Assembly: GCF_000214665.1 (NCBI RefSeq)
Contig: NC_015572.1
Span: 3,906,001 to 3,970,000 of the forward strand
Reading direction: 5' to 3'
DNA: 64,000 nucleotides
From: Methylomonas methanica MC09
GTDB taxonomy: Bacteria; Pseudomonadota; Gammaproteobacteria; Methylococcales; Methylomonadaceae
Part shown: positions 35,502 through 45,183 of the stretch, in pieces
Numbering within the stretch: position 1 is the stretch's first letter
Layout: the number at the start of each line of letters is the position of its first letter
Notes under the pieces: generated by a model
What the model was told of the DNA's origin: nothing
Seen by the model: the letters and a program-made list of their open reading frames with translations, nothing else
The model's database searches: none
Translations under genes and position numbers: made by a program

Positions 35502-37667
35502 ATGCATAAAAAATACACATTGCGAACAGGTAGCCCTTATCCGCATGGCGCTCAAGTCAGCGAGGAAGGCGTCAACTTTTCGATTTCCAGCCGTCATGCC
35601 ACGCAAGTGGAATTATTATTATTTGCCCATCACGATAGCCCGCAACCTTTTCAGTCTATTTTATTGGACAAAAGTAAACACCATACTTTCTTTTCCTGGC
35701 ATGTGTTTGTCGAAAATCTGCCGGCGGGCACGTGGTATGGCTGGCGCATTGACGGCCCCTCGCTAACCCGTGAATCCGGCTTGCGTTTCGACAAGGAGAA
35801 GTTATTGGTCGATCCGTGGGCACGGGCGGTCAGCAATAAAATCTGGCAACGCGGCGCAGCGTGTTTACCGGGCGACAACACGCATTGCGCCATGCGTGCG
35901 GCTGCGGTGGACGAAAGCGAATACGACTGGGAAGACGACACGCCGTTGGCTATCCGCAGTGAAAAAGCCATTATTTACGAATTGCATGTGGGCGGCTTTA
36001 CCCGCCATCCTTCCGCCAAGGTTAAACACCCGGGGACTTTTGCCGGTTTAATCGAAAAAATCCCTTATTTACAACAGCTGGGCATCACCCATGTCGAACT
36101 GTTACCGGTCATGGCCTTTGACGAACAGGATGTACCGCCCCACACTGCGGAGCTGAATCTGCACAATTACTGGGGCTACAGCACCCACAGTTTCTTCAGC
36201 CCGCACCCCGGTTACTGCGTCAGCCCGCAACAAGCCAGCCATATCCGCGAATTCCGCGATCTGGTCAAAGCCCTGCACAAAGCCGGCATCGGCATAATTA
36301 TGGACGTGGTGTTCAACCACACCTCGGAAGCGGGCGCCGAAGGGCCTGTCATCAACTTTAAAGGTATTACCGGCAATAGCTTCTATTTGACCGACAAGTT
36401 CGATAAACGCATTTTTCACGACTATACCGGCTGCGGCAACACCGTCAACGCCAACCACCCCTTGGTCAGCAACTTCATCATCAGTTGCCTGGAGTATTGG
36501 GTGCGGGAAATGCACGTCGACGGTTTTCGTTTCGATCTGGCCAGCGCGTTGGCGCGGGGGGAAGACGGCCACGTCATGCAGGATCCGCCCGTGGTTTGGG
36601 GCATAGAACTTTCCCAGCAACTGGCCAAAACCAAGCTGATTGCCGAAGCCTGGGATGCCTCCGGTCTCTATCAGGTCGGCAATTTTCCGGGTTACCGCTG
36701 GGGCGAGTGGAACGGTATGTACCGGGACGCGATCCGCCGATTTTTGCGCGGCGACCATGGCGTGGCCAACGAAGTGGCCACCCGCATTTGCGGCAGCAGC
36801 GATTTATACCAGCATCAGGGCCGGCTGCCGATCAGCGGCATCAACTTCATCACCTGCCATGACGGTTTTACGCTGAACGACTTGTTTAGTTACAACCACA
36901 AACACAACGCCGCCAACGGCGAAAGCAACCGGGACGGTTGCAATAATAATCTCAGCTACAACTGCGGCGCGGAAGGTCCCACCGCCAATGCCGCGATCAA
37001 GGCCCTCCGCCATAAACAAGCCAAAAACGCCTTTGCCATTTTATTAATGAGCCACGGCGTCCCCATGTTACTGGCCGGCGACGAATTTCTGCACAGCCAG
37101 CAAGGCAATAACAACTGTTATTGCCAGGATAACGAACTGAGCTGGTTAAACTGGGCCGACAGCAAGCAAAATGCCGATATTCTGCGTTTTGTGCAGCAAA
37201 TGATCCAGCTGCGCAAGCGCCACGCCTCGTTGATGCGCCGTAACTTCCTGACCGGCGCGATACTGGAACACCGAGGCATCGCCGACATCACCTGGCATGG
37301 CTTGGAACCTGATCAGCCGCCCGATTGGAACAATTCGGACAACCGCTTCCTGGCCTATACGCTGGCGGGCATTAACGCGGAAGATGCCGATCTGCACGTG
37401 GTAATGAACATGTCCGACGACAAGCTCAATCTGCACTTGCCCAGCATCAAGGACAGAACGTGGTGCCTGGCGGTCGACACCTCGTTAAAAGCCCCTCACG
37501 ACATCATTCCAACCGAACTGCAAAAACCGCTTAAAAAGCCGCTTTACAGCATAGACAGTCATTCCGTGGTGGTATTCGAAAACATCGAAAACCATTTGCT
37601 AAGCAACGCGTCGCCCAGTTTTTTCAGCAAACTGACGCATATGAAGCTCTTTGATTTGAATGAATAG
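35502..37667 (+). CDS. glgX: Glycogen debranching enzyme (isoamylase type, GH13_11)
   Basis: This 721-residue cytoplasmic enzyme hydrolyses alpha-1,6 branches of limit-dextrin glycogen. It has an N-terminal CBM48-like domain (about 15-130), a GH13 barrel with LNYWGYST-type region (NLHNYWGYST), DVVFNHT, catalytic Asp in VDGFRFDLASAL, Glu in LIAEAWDASG, and ITCHDGFTLNDL, then a C-terminal beta domain. The length and motifs are those of GlgX/TreX. It is followed by a strong terminator and forms its own transcript, divergent from the DUF4912-GH57 operon. Confidence 0.93.
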   Translation: MHKKYTLRTGSPYPHGAQVSEEGVNFSISSRHATQVELLLFAHHDSPQPFQSILLDKSKHHTFFSWHVFVENLPAGTWYGWRIDGPSLTRESGLRFDKEKLLVDPWARAVSNKIWQRGAACLPGDNTHCAMRAAAVDESEYDWEDDTPLAIRSEKAIIYELHVGGFTRHPSAKVKHPGTFAGLIEKIPYLQQLGITHVELLPVMAFDEQDVPPHTAELNLHNYWGYSTHSFFSPHPGYCVSPQQASHIREFRDLVKALHKAGIGIIMDVVFNHTSEAGAEGPVINFKGITGNSFYLTDKFDKRIFHDYTGCGNTVNANHPLVSNFIISCLEYWVREMHVDGFRFDLASALARGEDGHVMQDPPVVWGIELSQQLAKTKLIAEAWDASGLYQVGNFPGYRWGEWNGMYRDAIRRFLRGDHGVANEVATRICGSSDLYQHQGRLPISGINFITCHDGFTLNDLFSYNHKHNAANGESNRDGCNNNLSYNCGAEGPTANAAIKALRHKQAKNAFAILLMSHGVPMLLAGDEFLHSQQGNNNCYCQDNELSWLNWADSKQNADILRFVQQMIQLRKRHASLMRRNFLTGAILEHRGIADITWHGLEPDQPPDWNNSDNRFLAYTLAGINAEDADLHVVMNMSDDKLNLHLPSIKDRTWCLAVDTSLKAPHDIIPTELQKPLKKPLYSIDSHSVVVFENIENHLLSNASPSFFSKLTHMKLFDLNE

Positions 37668-37679
37668 CCTTTGAAGAAT

Positions 37680-37737
37680 GCCGGCCCGGTTTATAACGAC
37701 GCCTTATCGGCAATATGGACCGGGCCGGCGGTTTTTC
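37680..37737 (+). terminator. Strong rho-independent terminator of glgX
   Basis: GCCGGCCCGGT (37680-37690) pairs perfectly with ACCGGGCCGGC (37719-37729), followed by GGTTTTTC. The loop is long (28 bases), but the 11-bp GC stem and T-run directly after the gene make the call firm. Confidence 0.8.
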
Positions 37738-37998
37738 TGTCGAACAAGGCAACGGCAGGGTGTGTCCTTACACTTTAATGTTATTCAAGGCAGTGTTCGT
37801 AAATTACCAACGCGTTAGACTTGGAAGTCATCAGCGAAGCTATCGTTGCTGATAAACCGCGCGCAGCTGATGTTGTGCATTTCAACATTGCCGTTTCCGG
37901 GCTAATTAACAACAACGGTTGAATCTTGCCGAATCAACACCACCTCGGCCACTCTAAAGCCGGAAATTCCAAATGAAATCATCAACAATAGGCTTTAT
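37738..37998. other. Intergenic region
   Basis: About 260 bp between the glgX terminator and the Rap1a-like gene. I see no gene or structured element. Confidence 0.4.
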
Positions 37999-38343
37999 GT
38001 GCGAAAACTAATACTTATGCTAGCTCTAACCGGATTTTTACAGCCTTGTTTTGCTTACAAAGGTGATGAGCTGAAAAAATTCGCTTTGGAAGATAAAAAG
38101 TTAGCCGCTAGTGCCCCGGCTGCCGATAGTTATTACGCTGGAGTGTATGGCGGATATGTCAACGGCGTTTCAAATTTGTTACAAGCGTTAAAAATCACAT
38201 GCGCACCCGATGACGTAACGATTGGCCAAGTTAAAGACGTGGTTTTTAACTACATGAACGCACACCCGGAACTGTTGCACTTGGAAGGCATCTCGATTGT
38301 CACTAGAGCGATAAACGAAGTTTGGCCTTGCAGGATTAAGTAA
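37999..38343 (+). CDS. Rap1a/Tai-family (type VI immunity-like) secreted protein
   Basis: This 114-residue protein has a signal peptide (RKLILMLALTGFLQPCFA, cleavage after about residue 19). The mature part has YYAGVYGGYVNGVSNLLQ, TCAPDDVTIGQVKDVVFNYMNAHPEL and ends with a Cys near WPCRIK. This matches the Rap1a/Tai domain: a helical periplasmic fold with two conserved cysteines, first known as immunity to T6SS amidase effectors. The start is a GTG with AGG upstream. No toxin or T6SS gene is nearby, so the immunity role is unsupported here; many orphan members exist. Confidence 0.75.
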   Translation: MRKLILMLALTGFLQPCFAYKGDELKKFALEDKKLAASAPAADSYYAGVYGGYVNGVSNLLQALKITCAPDDVTIGQVKDVVFNYMNAHPELLHLEGISIVTRAINEVWPCRIK

Positions 38344-38740
38344 GCTAACAAACCCAGTCGAGATCAAACAACTTAAAACTTGCGGCGCATAAGGGCTGAA
38401 CAGCAGTTTCACTTTATTTCAATTCGTTAATGATGCACTTTATAATGCGCTGGTCGCGCACTCGAGTCGCATACAGTCAATCATCAAAAATCAATGCCTT
38501 AGCTTAAATGCATAGTCTTTTTTATGCCCGTATGAAACTAACGGAGCACTTCACAGCAACAAATCCGAGCAATCAGAAAAACTTGAGCTAATATTTTGTA
38601 ACTCTCAGCTGTGTCAGCTACGGAAACACAACCCCAGGCAGATTACCGTTATATCAATTACTACCTTTAGTATTGGCCGGAAATTTGACAGCGCAGGGTA
38701 AACGCTTGAATTTCTTTCTTTTCCGATAGGACAAAAATAC
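38344..38740. other. Intergenic region
   Basis: About 400 bp, AT-rich, between the Rap1a-like gene and the outer-membrane protein gene. I find no gene, repeat or clear regulatory site. Confidence 0.4.
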
Positions 38741-39673
38741 ATGTCATCAAATCACTTAAAAACTTTCAGTCTAGCGACCATAGGCATTCTTCCGATGATA
38801 TGTAAAATTGCAAGCGCGGATTTAAACGACATCATTTCATCTAACAGCCAAATTGGCGTTCAATTTGTGACAACGGATATTGATTACACCGAAACGTCAA
38901 AAGAAGGGATTAAAGTTGACACCGAACGAGGCTTTATTCCGGGGTTTGGTGTTTCGCTTTCTGTCATGAAGAATTTAATTTTCGGCAACGATTATTTTGC
39001 CTTTCAATTCAGCCAAGTTCATGGCGATACCAATTATGTTGGTTCCAGTACCGTCCCTATCCCATTTCTGCTTAATGCAAACACCAATAGTTCCTATGGC
39101 AGCCTAACTCAAGACAACCGAGCCAGTTTAATTGATTTTAGCGGTCGCTTCGGCAAAGGATTCGAGTTGACAGAGACCCTTTTAGTGACGCCCTATGTTG
39201 AAATTGGCCACCATAATTGGAATAGAAAAATTATTTCCACGACACCAACTCCTGCGATAGCAGCCGTTCCAGGCAGCCTTGGCAATACGGAAGACTATAA
39301 TAACTACTATTATGCCTTTGGCTCGATGTTGCAGTTTTCGCCAGTTCATAATTTAGTATTAACTGCAAATGCCATGGTGGGCAGTACTTTTTCATCGACC
39401 ATGAAATCATCAGGTGTGACGCAGCAAATAGTGACTGCAATTGGCCCCAATGGCGAAGCTGGCACAGTCAACCTGGGAAGTTCGGTTTTTTACAAAGTCG
39501 GGTTGGCATTCGATTACGCACTGTACAAGAATTTCCACGTGAATGCCGGCGCGGAGTATGTGGGTTTTGACTACGGACGTTCAATTATGACAGGCCCCCA
39601 AGCATCTTATTATGAGCCTGATAGCCAAACCAATTACACTACCGTCAAGGCAGGAATTGGCTACGCCTTTTGA
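38741..39673 (+). CDS. Outer-membrane beta-barrel protein of unknown function
   Basis: This 310-residue protein has an N-terminal export segment (LATIGILPMICKIASA, about residues 11-26), then alternating hydrophobic strands rich in aromatic residues (FGNDYFAFQFSQV, ASLIDFSGRFGKGF, YYYAFGSMLQFSPV, VFYKVGLAFDYAL). It ends in KAGIGYAF with the C-terminal Phe typical of outer-membrane barrels recognised by BamA. A 10-12 strand barrel is likely. No specific family is recognised. It appears monocistronic. Confidence 0.7.
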   Translation: MSSNHLKTFSLATIGILPMICKIASADLNDIISSNSQIGVQFVTTDIDYTETSKEGIKVDTERGFIPGFGVSLSVMKNLIFGNDYFAFQFSQVHGDTNYVGSSTVPIPFLLNANTNSSYGSLTQDNRASLIDFSGRFGKGFELTETLLVTPYVEIGHHNWNRKIISTTPTPAIAAVPGSLGNTEDYNNYYYAFGSMLQFSPVHNLVLTANAMVGSTFSSTMKSSGVTQQIVTAIGPNGEAGTVNLGSSVFYKVGLAFDYALYKNFHVNAGAEYVGFDYGRSIMTGPQASYYEPDSQTNYTTVKAGIGYAF

Positions 39674-39781
39674 TGTGCTGGCTATAAAATCAACGCTTTT
39701 AGCGCCGTTTAGTTGCGCGAAACGTCGGACGGGATTACCAAACCGATCCGGCATTGGGAAGGGCGACTCTCGCCTATCACT

Positions 39782-40282
39782 CTATTCCATTTCAAACCAA
39801 CCGGAAAACCACGCGGTTAGTTCCCTGCTTTCCCCTGTACATTTAAGTCGCTGATCAATAGCGTCCTGATTACCCCACACCACATCGTTTAACGCGCCGC
39901 TGTCAACTTGGGATTCGATGTCATTGCAGTAAAGCCCCTTGTCGCGTTGCACATAGAATCCGTAAGTACGGCAGGCGATTGGCCGATATGAATATACCCG
40001 GCAGGCGCCTGTCGTTTGGTCTAAAAGCGGGCAGACAATGGGGCGGGAGTGTTGGGTTTCCAGGGCCGCAATGTTCCGGCCAATATTCTGCAGCAACGCT
40101 TGCGGCAACGTTGCAAGACCCTGTTGCAACAATGCCCATTCCGCTGCGGTAAGTTGCGGAATTTCGGCAAGCCGGTGGCAGCAGCCGTCACAGCCGCGGC
40201 GGCAAAGCCAATCGGGGTTTTCGGCGCGAATACTGTCTACTCGCGCGTCGATTTCGGCTTGCAGTTGGGTGAGTGTCGTCAT
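39782..40282 (-). CDS. YkgJ-family cysteine-cluster protein
   Basis: This 166-residue protein has the CxxxC-type Zn/Fe-binding pattern of the family: WLCRRGCDGCCHR near residue 26-38, then CPLL, CRVYSYRPIACRTYGF and a late Cys. The function of the family is unknown; metal chelation is assumed from the conserved cysteines. It overlaps the upstream membrane-protein gene by four bases (ATGA), so the two are coupled. Confidence 0.85.
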   Translation of the reverse strand: MTTLTQLQAEIDARVDSIRAENPDWLCRRGCDGCCHRLAEIPQLTAAEWALLQQGLATLPQALLQNIGRNIAALETQHSRPIVCPLLDQTTGACRVYSYRPIACRTYGFYVQRDKGLYCNDIESQVDSGALNDVVWGNQDAIDQRLKCTGESRELTAWFSGWFEME

Positions 40283-40725
40283 TGAGTATAAACCGGTCCT
40301 TTTTCTCTGAATAAACCGCCTATACCTAGCGGATAGTGCTGGCTATGGGCAGATAACGCAGCAGTCAGGCTTGCAACCACCATAAAAACGCTCAGTCCAA
40401 ACGCCACTTTAACCGCGATGGATGTTGCCGTCATGGTGTGTTGATTGCCTGTTAAAAATAATGAAGCCAGGGTAGCCAGAATAAATGCCGCTCCAATCGA
40501 GCCCAGCGCTGCCAAATTTGAATTACACCAAGGGCATTTGTGGCTGGCTTGCACTTCGGAACTGAAATAATTGCAGTCGTGATAAAACTTTAACCACGGC
40601 CAATCGCACTTGCATTGAAACAACAGACCGCAAACAGGCGTAAGGATAACCAGTCCAATCAGTAAGGTTAAAAATGCCGCAGTTACCCTGACTTTGTATG
40701 GTTCGCTCGCACTTTGGTTTTTCAT
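40279..40725 (-). CDS. Small cysteine-containing membrane protein (hypothetical)
   Basis: This 148-residue protein has three predicted membrane helices (about 15-35, 72-92, 104-125). Between helices 1 and 2 lies a loop with CKCDW, HDC and CPWC, which could bind a metal or form disulfides on the outer face. No family is recognised. Its coupling to the YkgJ cysteine-cluster gene through an ATGA overlap suggests a shared metal-related job (inference). Confidence 0.7.
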   Translation of the reverse strand: MKNQSASEPYKVRVTAAFLTLLIGLVILTPVCGLLFQCKCDWPWLKFYHDCNYFSSEVQASHKCPWCNSNLAALGSIGAAFILATLASLFLTGNQHTMTATSIAVKVAFGLSVFMVVASLTAALSAHSQHYPLGIGGLFREKGPVYTQ

Positions 40726-40849
40726 CTGTCGATTCGCATTGGCGTGGCTACCCTCTAAACTACCTACAACGACAGTATACCGCCATGTTCATCTCTAAAG
40801 TTTACCCGGTTGTCTGCCAGGGATAGCGCTGTCCTCCTGCTCTAATCTG

Positions 40850-42133
40850 TTACACAAAGCTCTCGAATTGCACCCGCTCGTCGGCGATACCGAGTCGCCG
40901 GGCAGTTTGACGCACACTGGCTATCAGGCGGGCCGGGCCGCAGACGTAAATGACGGCATCGGCTGCCGCCTTAGCCAGCAGTGCCTCTACATCAAGCCTG
41001 GTCGGCGCTTGCGCTTGGCTAAAGTAAAACCGGCATCGATCCGCAAACTGCCGCCGTAACTCTTTAACAAAGGCCATTTCCTGCTGCGTGCGGCCGCTGT
41101 AATGCAGTTGAAAATCCGCACCGCGCGCGGCCAATGCTTCAGCCATGGCTTTGATCGGGGTAATACCAATGCCGCCTCCAATCAGCAACGCCGGGCGGGC
41201 ATCGTCATGCAGTTGAAAATAATTATCCGGTTTATCGATGTTGAGGCGGTCGCCAATCCGCCAACCGTCGTGCAACGCTACCGAGCCGCCCTCGCCGTCG
41301 TCCACCCTTAGCACTGCAATACGATAGCAAACCGCATCATCCGGCGCGTCGGTCAGCGAATACGCGCGGCGGGTAACGCTGCCGTCCGACCGCCTGATCG
41401 GCACGCGGATGTGCGCCCCGGGCCGGTAGCCGGGCAAAGGTTCGCCTTCGGCATGGCTCAATTCATAGGCGCGTATGCGCGGCGTCAGCTGCCGGATTCC
41501 GCTGACGGTCAACGGCAATTCACCGGTCCCTAAAGGCCGAGCGTCCGGCGCCTCCGTTGCTAGGAATTCGGCGCGGGTTTGTCGGATCAGCGTTTCGACC
41601 TCGCGCTGGTTATAACGCGGCGTAATGTATTTCGGACAATTCCAATCGAAAGCTTCGATCCGAATAACGATACCGCGCTCAACCGGCGCGCGCGAGTCGG
41701 CCACCTCCAGTCGTGCCAGCAACTCCGGCTCACTGCGTGCATCCACCTCCCGCGCTCTGCCCCAAATCTTTAAGCGCCCCTGTTGCGGATAGTCCATTAA
41801 GATCATACTGACCCGATCGTCGCCGCGTAAATTGCCTACCGAAAGGTATTGGCGGTTGCCGCTGAACTCGGCGTATCCGATAGTCTGTTCATCCAGCACT
41901 TTCAAAAAACCTGCAGGCCCGCCGCGATGTTGTACATAAGGCCAGCCGTTTTGACTCACCGTGGCCAGATAAAAGCTGTCGCGCTCGGCGATAAACGCTT
42001 GCTCGCCGGGGCTCAAGGCCACGCGTTCGGCTGCGCCGAGCTCTACTGACCGATACGCGGCACGGCTACCCATTTCGGTTTGTACCGCCTGCACATCGGG
42101 GGTGAAGCTGATTTTGGCGAATGCTCTGGCCAT
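40850..42133 (-). CDS. Pyridoxamine-5'-phosphate-oxidase-like/ferredoxin-reductase-like fusion flavoprotein
   Basis: This is a 427-residue fusion. The N-terminal half (about 35-190) is a split-barrel PNPOx-like FMN domain (FIAERDSFYLATVSQNGWPYVQHRGGP, ISMILMDYPQQGRLKIWG-type region). The C-terminal half (about 205-427) is an FNR-type FAD/NAD(P)H reductase: RAYSLTDAP flavin motif, LLIGGGIGITPIKAMAEAL pyridine-nucleotide motif and YVCGPARLI. The usual C-terminal 2Fe-2S domain of such fusions is absent and the chain ends with FESFV. It probably moves electrons from NAD(P)H to FMN and a small acceptor. It lies 125 bp downstream of the AhpD-like gene. Confidence 0.82.
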   Translation of the reverse strand: MARAFAKISFTPDVQAVQTEMGSRAAYRSVELGAAERVALSPGEQAFIAERDSFYLATVSQNGWPYVQHRGGPAGFLKVLDEQTIGYAEFSGNRQYLSVGNLRGDDRVSMILMDYPQQGRLKIWGRAREVDARSEPELLARLEVADSRAPVERGIVIRIEAFDWNCPKYITPRYNQREVETLIRQTRAEFLATEAPDARPLGTGELPLTVSGIRQLTPRIRAYELSHAEGEPLPGYRPGAHIRVPIRRSDGSVTRRAYSLTDAPDDAVCYRIAVLRVDDGEGGSVALHDGWRIGDRLNIDKPDNYFQLHDDARPALLIGGGIGITPIKAMAEALAARGADFQLHYSGRTQQEMAFVKELRRQFADRCRFYFSQAQAPTRLDVEALLAKAAADAVIYVCGPARLIASVRQTARRLGIADERVQFESFV

Positions 42134-42258
42134 GACTTTTCTCCTGCTTGAATGTGAAGCGGCGACGCAGCCGCCGGCTGCGCTGAACGGGCATACCGCT
42201 GTTATGCACGGCTAAAACCCGGGCGCAAGTCCGTATTCGAACTTGGCCCGGTTTAATA

Positions 42259-42804
42259 TTAAGCCGCCTGTTTTAACGCCACTTTCGGGAAGTCGATATC
42301 GACCCTACTGGCTTTGCCCAGGATATTGGTCAGTATGTTCATCCCGACGTGAGTGATCACCTCGACAATGTCGGCTTCGTTGAAACCAGCGTCGCGCATG
42401 GATTGCAATTCGACATTGGTAACCTCGCCTTTGTGCTCAACCAGGGCGCGGGCGAATTTTACCGCCACCGCCGCTTTGGCATCGTGGCTGGTACCGGCCC
42501 GGTTGGCTTCAATTTCCGCCCCATTCAAACCCGCTTTGCGGCCGATGGCGGTGTGCGCGGACAAGCAGTATTCGCATTGATTTTGCTGCGCCAGCGCCAG
42601 TGCAATGCGTTCGCGGGTTTCGGCATCCAGCGAACCGTGGTTGGCAATGTGATGCAAACCCAGGAAGGCTTTTAAGGCATCCGGCGAGTGGGCGAACACC
42701 CGCAGGAAGTTGGGCACCATGCCCAATTGGCTTTGAATCGCATCCAGCAGATGGCGTTGTTCGATGTTGGCGGTTTCGTTGCTGACGGTAGTTATACGGC
42801 TCAT
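42259..42804 (-). CDS. Carboxymuconolactone-decarboxylase/AhpD-like protein
   Basis: This 181-residue protein has an AhpD core with redox motif CEYCLSAHTAIG (about residues 81-92), preceded by LALAQQNQ. AhpD-type proteins use the CxxC pair and nearby His for peroxidase-linked thiol exchange. GGAGA precedes the ATG. It starts an operon with the PNPOx-FNR fusion and is divergent from a LysR regulator gene, the classical control layout. A paralogue occurs at 60022 with a different regulator. Confidence 0.87.
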   Translation of the reverse strand: MSRITTVSNETANIEQRHLLDAIQSQLGMVPNFLRVFAHSPDALKAFLGLHHIANHGSLDAETRERIALALAQQNQCEYCLSAHTAIGRKAGLNGAEIEANRAGTSHDAKAAVAVKFARALVEHKGEVTNVELQSMRDAGFNEADIVEVITHVGMNILTNILGKASRVDIDFPKVALKQAA

Positions 42805-42940
42805 GAGTGTTCTCCAAATTCTAAAAGGGTTTGTGTTACGCCTGAGAGAAATTCAGCAGGCGGGTACAGTGTGCCAAATTGCATAAAAATTAAGAATACC
42901 TATAATTTTTAATTAACTATTCCGATAACTGGAATTATGT

Positions 42941-43840
42941 ATGGATAGATTGCATTTAATGAATGTGTTTGTCGCAGTGGCGGAGGCCGAAGGCTTTGCC
43001 GGCGGCGCGCGCAAATTGCAGATGTCGCCGCCGGCTGTGACGCGGGCAGTGGCGGCCTTGGAAGAGCGCCTGGGGGTCAAATTGCTGAACCGCACCACCC
43101 GCTATGTACGGATGACCGAGGCCGGCCAGAAATACTACGAGGACGCCAAACGTATCATCGGTTTGGCCGACGAGGCCGACAACGCCGTACTGGGCATCAA
43201 CGCCGAACCGCGCGGCCAACTCACCGTCACCGCCCCGGTGTTGTTCGGGCGCTTGTACGTAATGCCCGGTATCGTCGAGTATTTACGCCGCTATCCGGCG
43301 GTGGAAGTCAATGCCTTGTTCGTCGATCGGGTGGTCAACATGCTGGAGGAAGGCGCGGACGTGGCGGTGCGAATTGCCGAGTTGCCCGATTCGTCTTACC
43401 GAGCGCTGCGAGTCGGTTCGGTCAGGCGGGTGCTGTGCGCAGCGCCGGATTATTTGGACACGTACGGCATTCCGCAAACGCCGGACGATTTGTTGCAGCA
43501 TAAAATCATCCTGGCGCGCGGCTTGAATTCGCATAATGAAATGCGCTTCTCACGGAACGGTCTGCCGCAAACCGTCAAGTTACAACCGATATTGAGCGTC
43601 AGCGACAACGACTCGGCTGCCGGCGCGGCGACGGCCGGCCTGGGCATTACGCATTTGCTGTCCTACCAAATCGCCGCACCGCTGCAGGCCGGCAAACTGA
43701 AAATCGTGCTGGGCGAGTTCGAGCGCCCGCCAGTGCCGGTACATATCCTGCACCGGGAAGGCCGCCACTCGTCGGCCAAAATTCGTGCCTTTGTCGACCT
43801 AATGGCGGAGCGCTTGCGGGCCGAGTTGTCACTGAATTAG
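42941..43840 (+). CDS. LysR-family transcriptional regulator
   Basis: This 299-residue regulator has an N-terminal winged HTH (LMNVFVAVAEAEGFAGGARKLQMSPPAVTRAVAALEERLGVKLLNRTTR) and a C-terminal LysR-substrate-binding domain (about 90-295). It is divergent from the AhpD-like/PNPOx-FNR operon across 136 bp that would hold the operators, so it probably controls that operon and itself. The inducer is unknown. Confidence 0.93.
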   Translation: MDRLHLMNVFVAVAEAEGFAGGARKLQMSPPAVTRAVAALEERLGVKLLNRTTRYVRMTEAGQKYYEDAKRIIGLADEADNAVLGINAEPRGQLTVTAPVLFGRLYVMPGIVEYLRRYPAVEVNALFVDRVVNMLEEGADVAVRIAELPDSSYRALRVGSVRRVLCAAPDYLDTYGIPQTPDDLLQHKIILARGLNSHNEMRFSRNGLPQTVKLQPILSVSDNDSAAGAATAGLGITHLLSYQIAAPLQAGKLKIVLGEFERPPVPVHILHREGRHSSAKIRAFVDLMAERLRAELSLN

Positions 43841-44097
43841 TCAATTACCCTCATAGTATCGACCGCGCATGGCTATGTTTAGCATTGGCGAAACATGAAA
43901 ACACTGGCTACGTGTTTAGATCAAACACGCCAGACATTCCGATATAAATCCAGCCGGATTTTGAACGCCGGACATCGGCCATTTCCCGACCTTCGGGCTT
44001 GATTTTTGAATGGCCGGTTTATGTCACAAATTGCTCGTTTAATGCCAAAGTTAACCGGCGGCAATGCGAAGCATTGACGTCCGCGCTGAACGGCCAG

Positions 44098-44925
44098 TTA
44101 GCCACCTTGTAGTGCTGAAATCATGTTGTCGATTTGCAACGACATTCGCGCCCATTGCTCTTCCATTTGAGATTGCATTGCTTCTAGATCCGCAGTTAAC
44201 CCTAGATCGCGTCGGATTTCAATCAGCACCGGGATCTGCTGATCGCCAATGAGCTTCATGTCCACAAGGAGCTGGCGCAGAAATTTGACGTTGAGCGTGT
44301 TGAATTCTGTCCACGCAGCGTGGCTAGCGTTGGCATAGTCATTGGCTTGCGATTGATATGCACTGCATGACCGTTGAAGAGCACCAAATACCAAATCGTT
44401 GACTTGGGCGCTCTCGTTGAATTTCGCCATCTCTGTGAGAACTCGCTGGACTTCAGCCTGGGCTTTGTTGTAGAGCTGGTCATTGATGGCAATGTCGGAT
44501 TTGGCCTTTTGAAGGGGCATGAGCCGCTCCAAGAGCCTGAGCAAAAGTTCACCATAAGCGCCAACTAGACGATTTACCAGCAGTGCTGTTTGTGGCTCGG
44601 CGACCAGCTGCAATTTGGCGGCTGCAGCAAAAAATCCTTGAAGACCATCCGCCGCATTGGTCTTGGCCAGGTCTGCCTGAGGAAGCGATGCAAGATGACT
44701 GTTGGCCTTGGTTAGTTCTTCTGCGGCAAGAAGATAGACCTCTCGCCGCAGCGTCGCTTTACGTTCTCTAGCCTTCTCTGATGAATCATGTTGAAGCTGA
44801 ATGCGAAGCCGCGATGTATTGCTTCTGTTTGAGATAAGTACGCCACTCAAGGTGAGGACAGAAGCAATGATCCCTGACCACACCACATCCGGTATTGAAT
44901 GAAATATTTCAAGGCACACGGTCAT
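44098..44925 (-). CDS. Hypothetical membrane-anchored coiled-coil protein
   Basis: This 275-residue protein has one N-terminal membrane helix (VVWSGIIASVLTLSGVLIS, about 14-32), then a mostly helical, charged cytoplasmic region (RIQLQHDSSEKARERKATLRREVYLLAAEE onwards). No family motif is recognised. Similar single-helix helical proteins occur scattered in proteobacterial accessory regions. It stands alone beside the RAYT/intron region. Confidence 0.65.
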   Translation of the reverse strand: MTVCLEIFHSIPDVVWSGIIASVLTLSGVLISNRSNTSRLRIQLQHDSSEKARERKATLRREVYLLAAEELTKANSHLASLPQADLAKTNAADGLQGFFAAAAKLQLVAEPQTALLVNRLVGAYGELLLRLLERLMPLQKAKSDIAINDQLYNKAQAEVQRVLTEMAKFNESAQVNDLVFGALQRSCSAYQSQANDYANASHAAWTEFNTLNVKFLRQLLVDMKLIGDQQIPVLIEIRRDLGLTADLEAMQSQMEEQWARMSLQIDNMISALQGG

Positions 44926-45023
44926 GCTTTCAAGGAGGCTAATAAGTTATTATCTAGGTCTGCATATCTTGTACACTAGGCGTACGGTTTACGTCAATCT
45001 CCTTCCTAGACCATTGAAGGGCC

Positions 45024-45054
45024 GTAGGGCGGATAAGCGAAGCGTCATCCGCCG
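45024..45054. repeat. REP element, left copy
   Basis: GTAGGGCGGATAAGCGAAG followed by CGTCATCCGCCG; the GGCGGAT/ATCCGCC arms form a hairpin. An inverted near-identical copy lies at 47696-47724. Such REP pairs flank RAYT genes, whose proteins process them. Confidence 0.8.
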
Positions 45055-45166
45055 ATAAAACCGTCAATTATCCGGTTCACCCGCTTCCAACATTGCCAAG
45101 TCTAACCCCGCCCAATTTAACGGATAAATATCCGTCTTGACCAAGCGATGAAAAGTTGAGTGTGGC

Positions 45167-45183
45167 CTTTATGCCCCTGGGTA
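45167..45183 (-). repeat. 17-bp micro-insert in RAYT, copy 1
   Basis: On the minus strand it reads TACCCAGGGGCATAAAG. The neighbouring bases differ by one from a clean insertion, so the net gain is 16 bases, in the codon pair restored as Asp-Trp (VKDW). Confidence 0.7.

Noticed and set aside
36102..36758. A 218-codon minus-strand frame inside glgX
   Set aside because: Antisense to the catalytic barrel of the debranching enzyme; no domain similarity.
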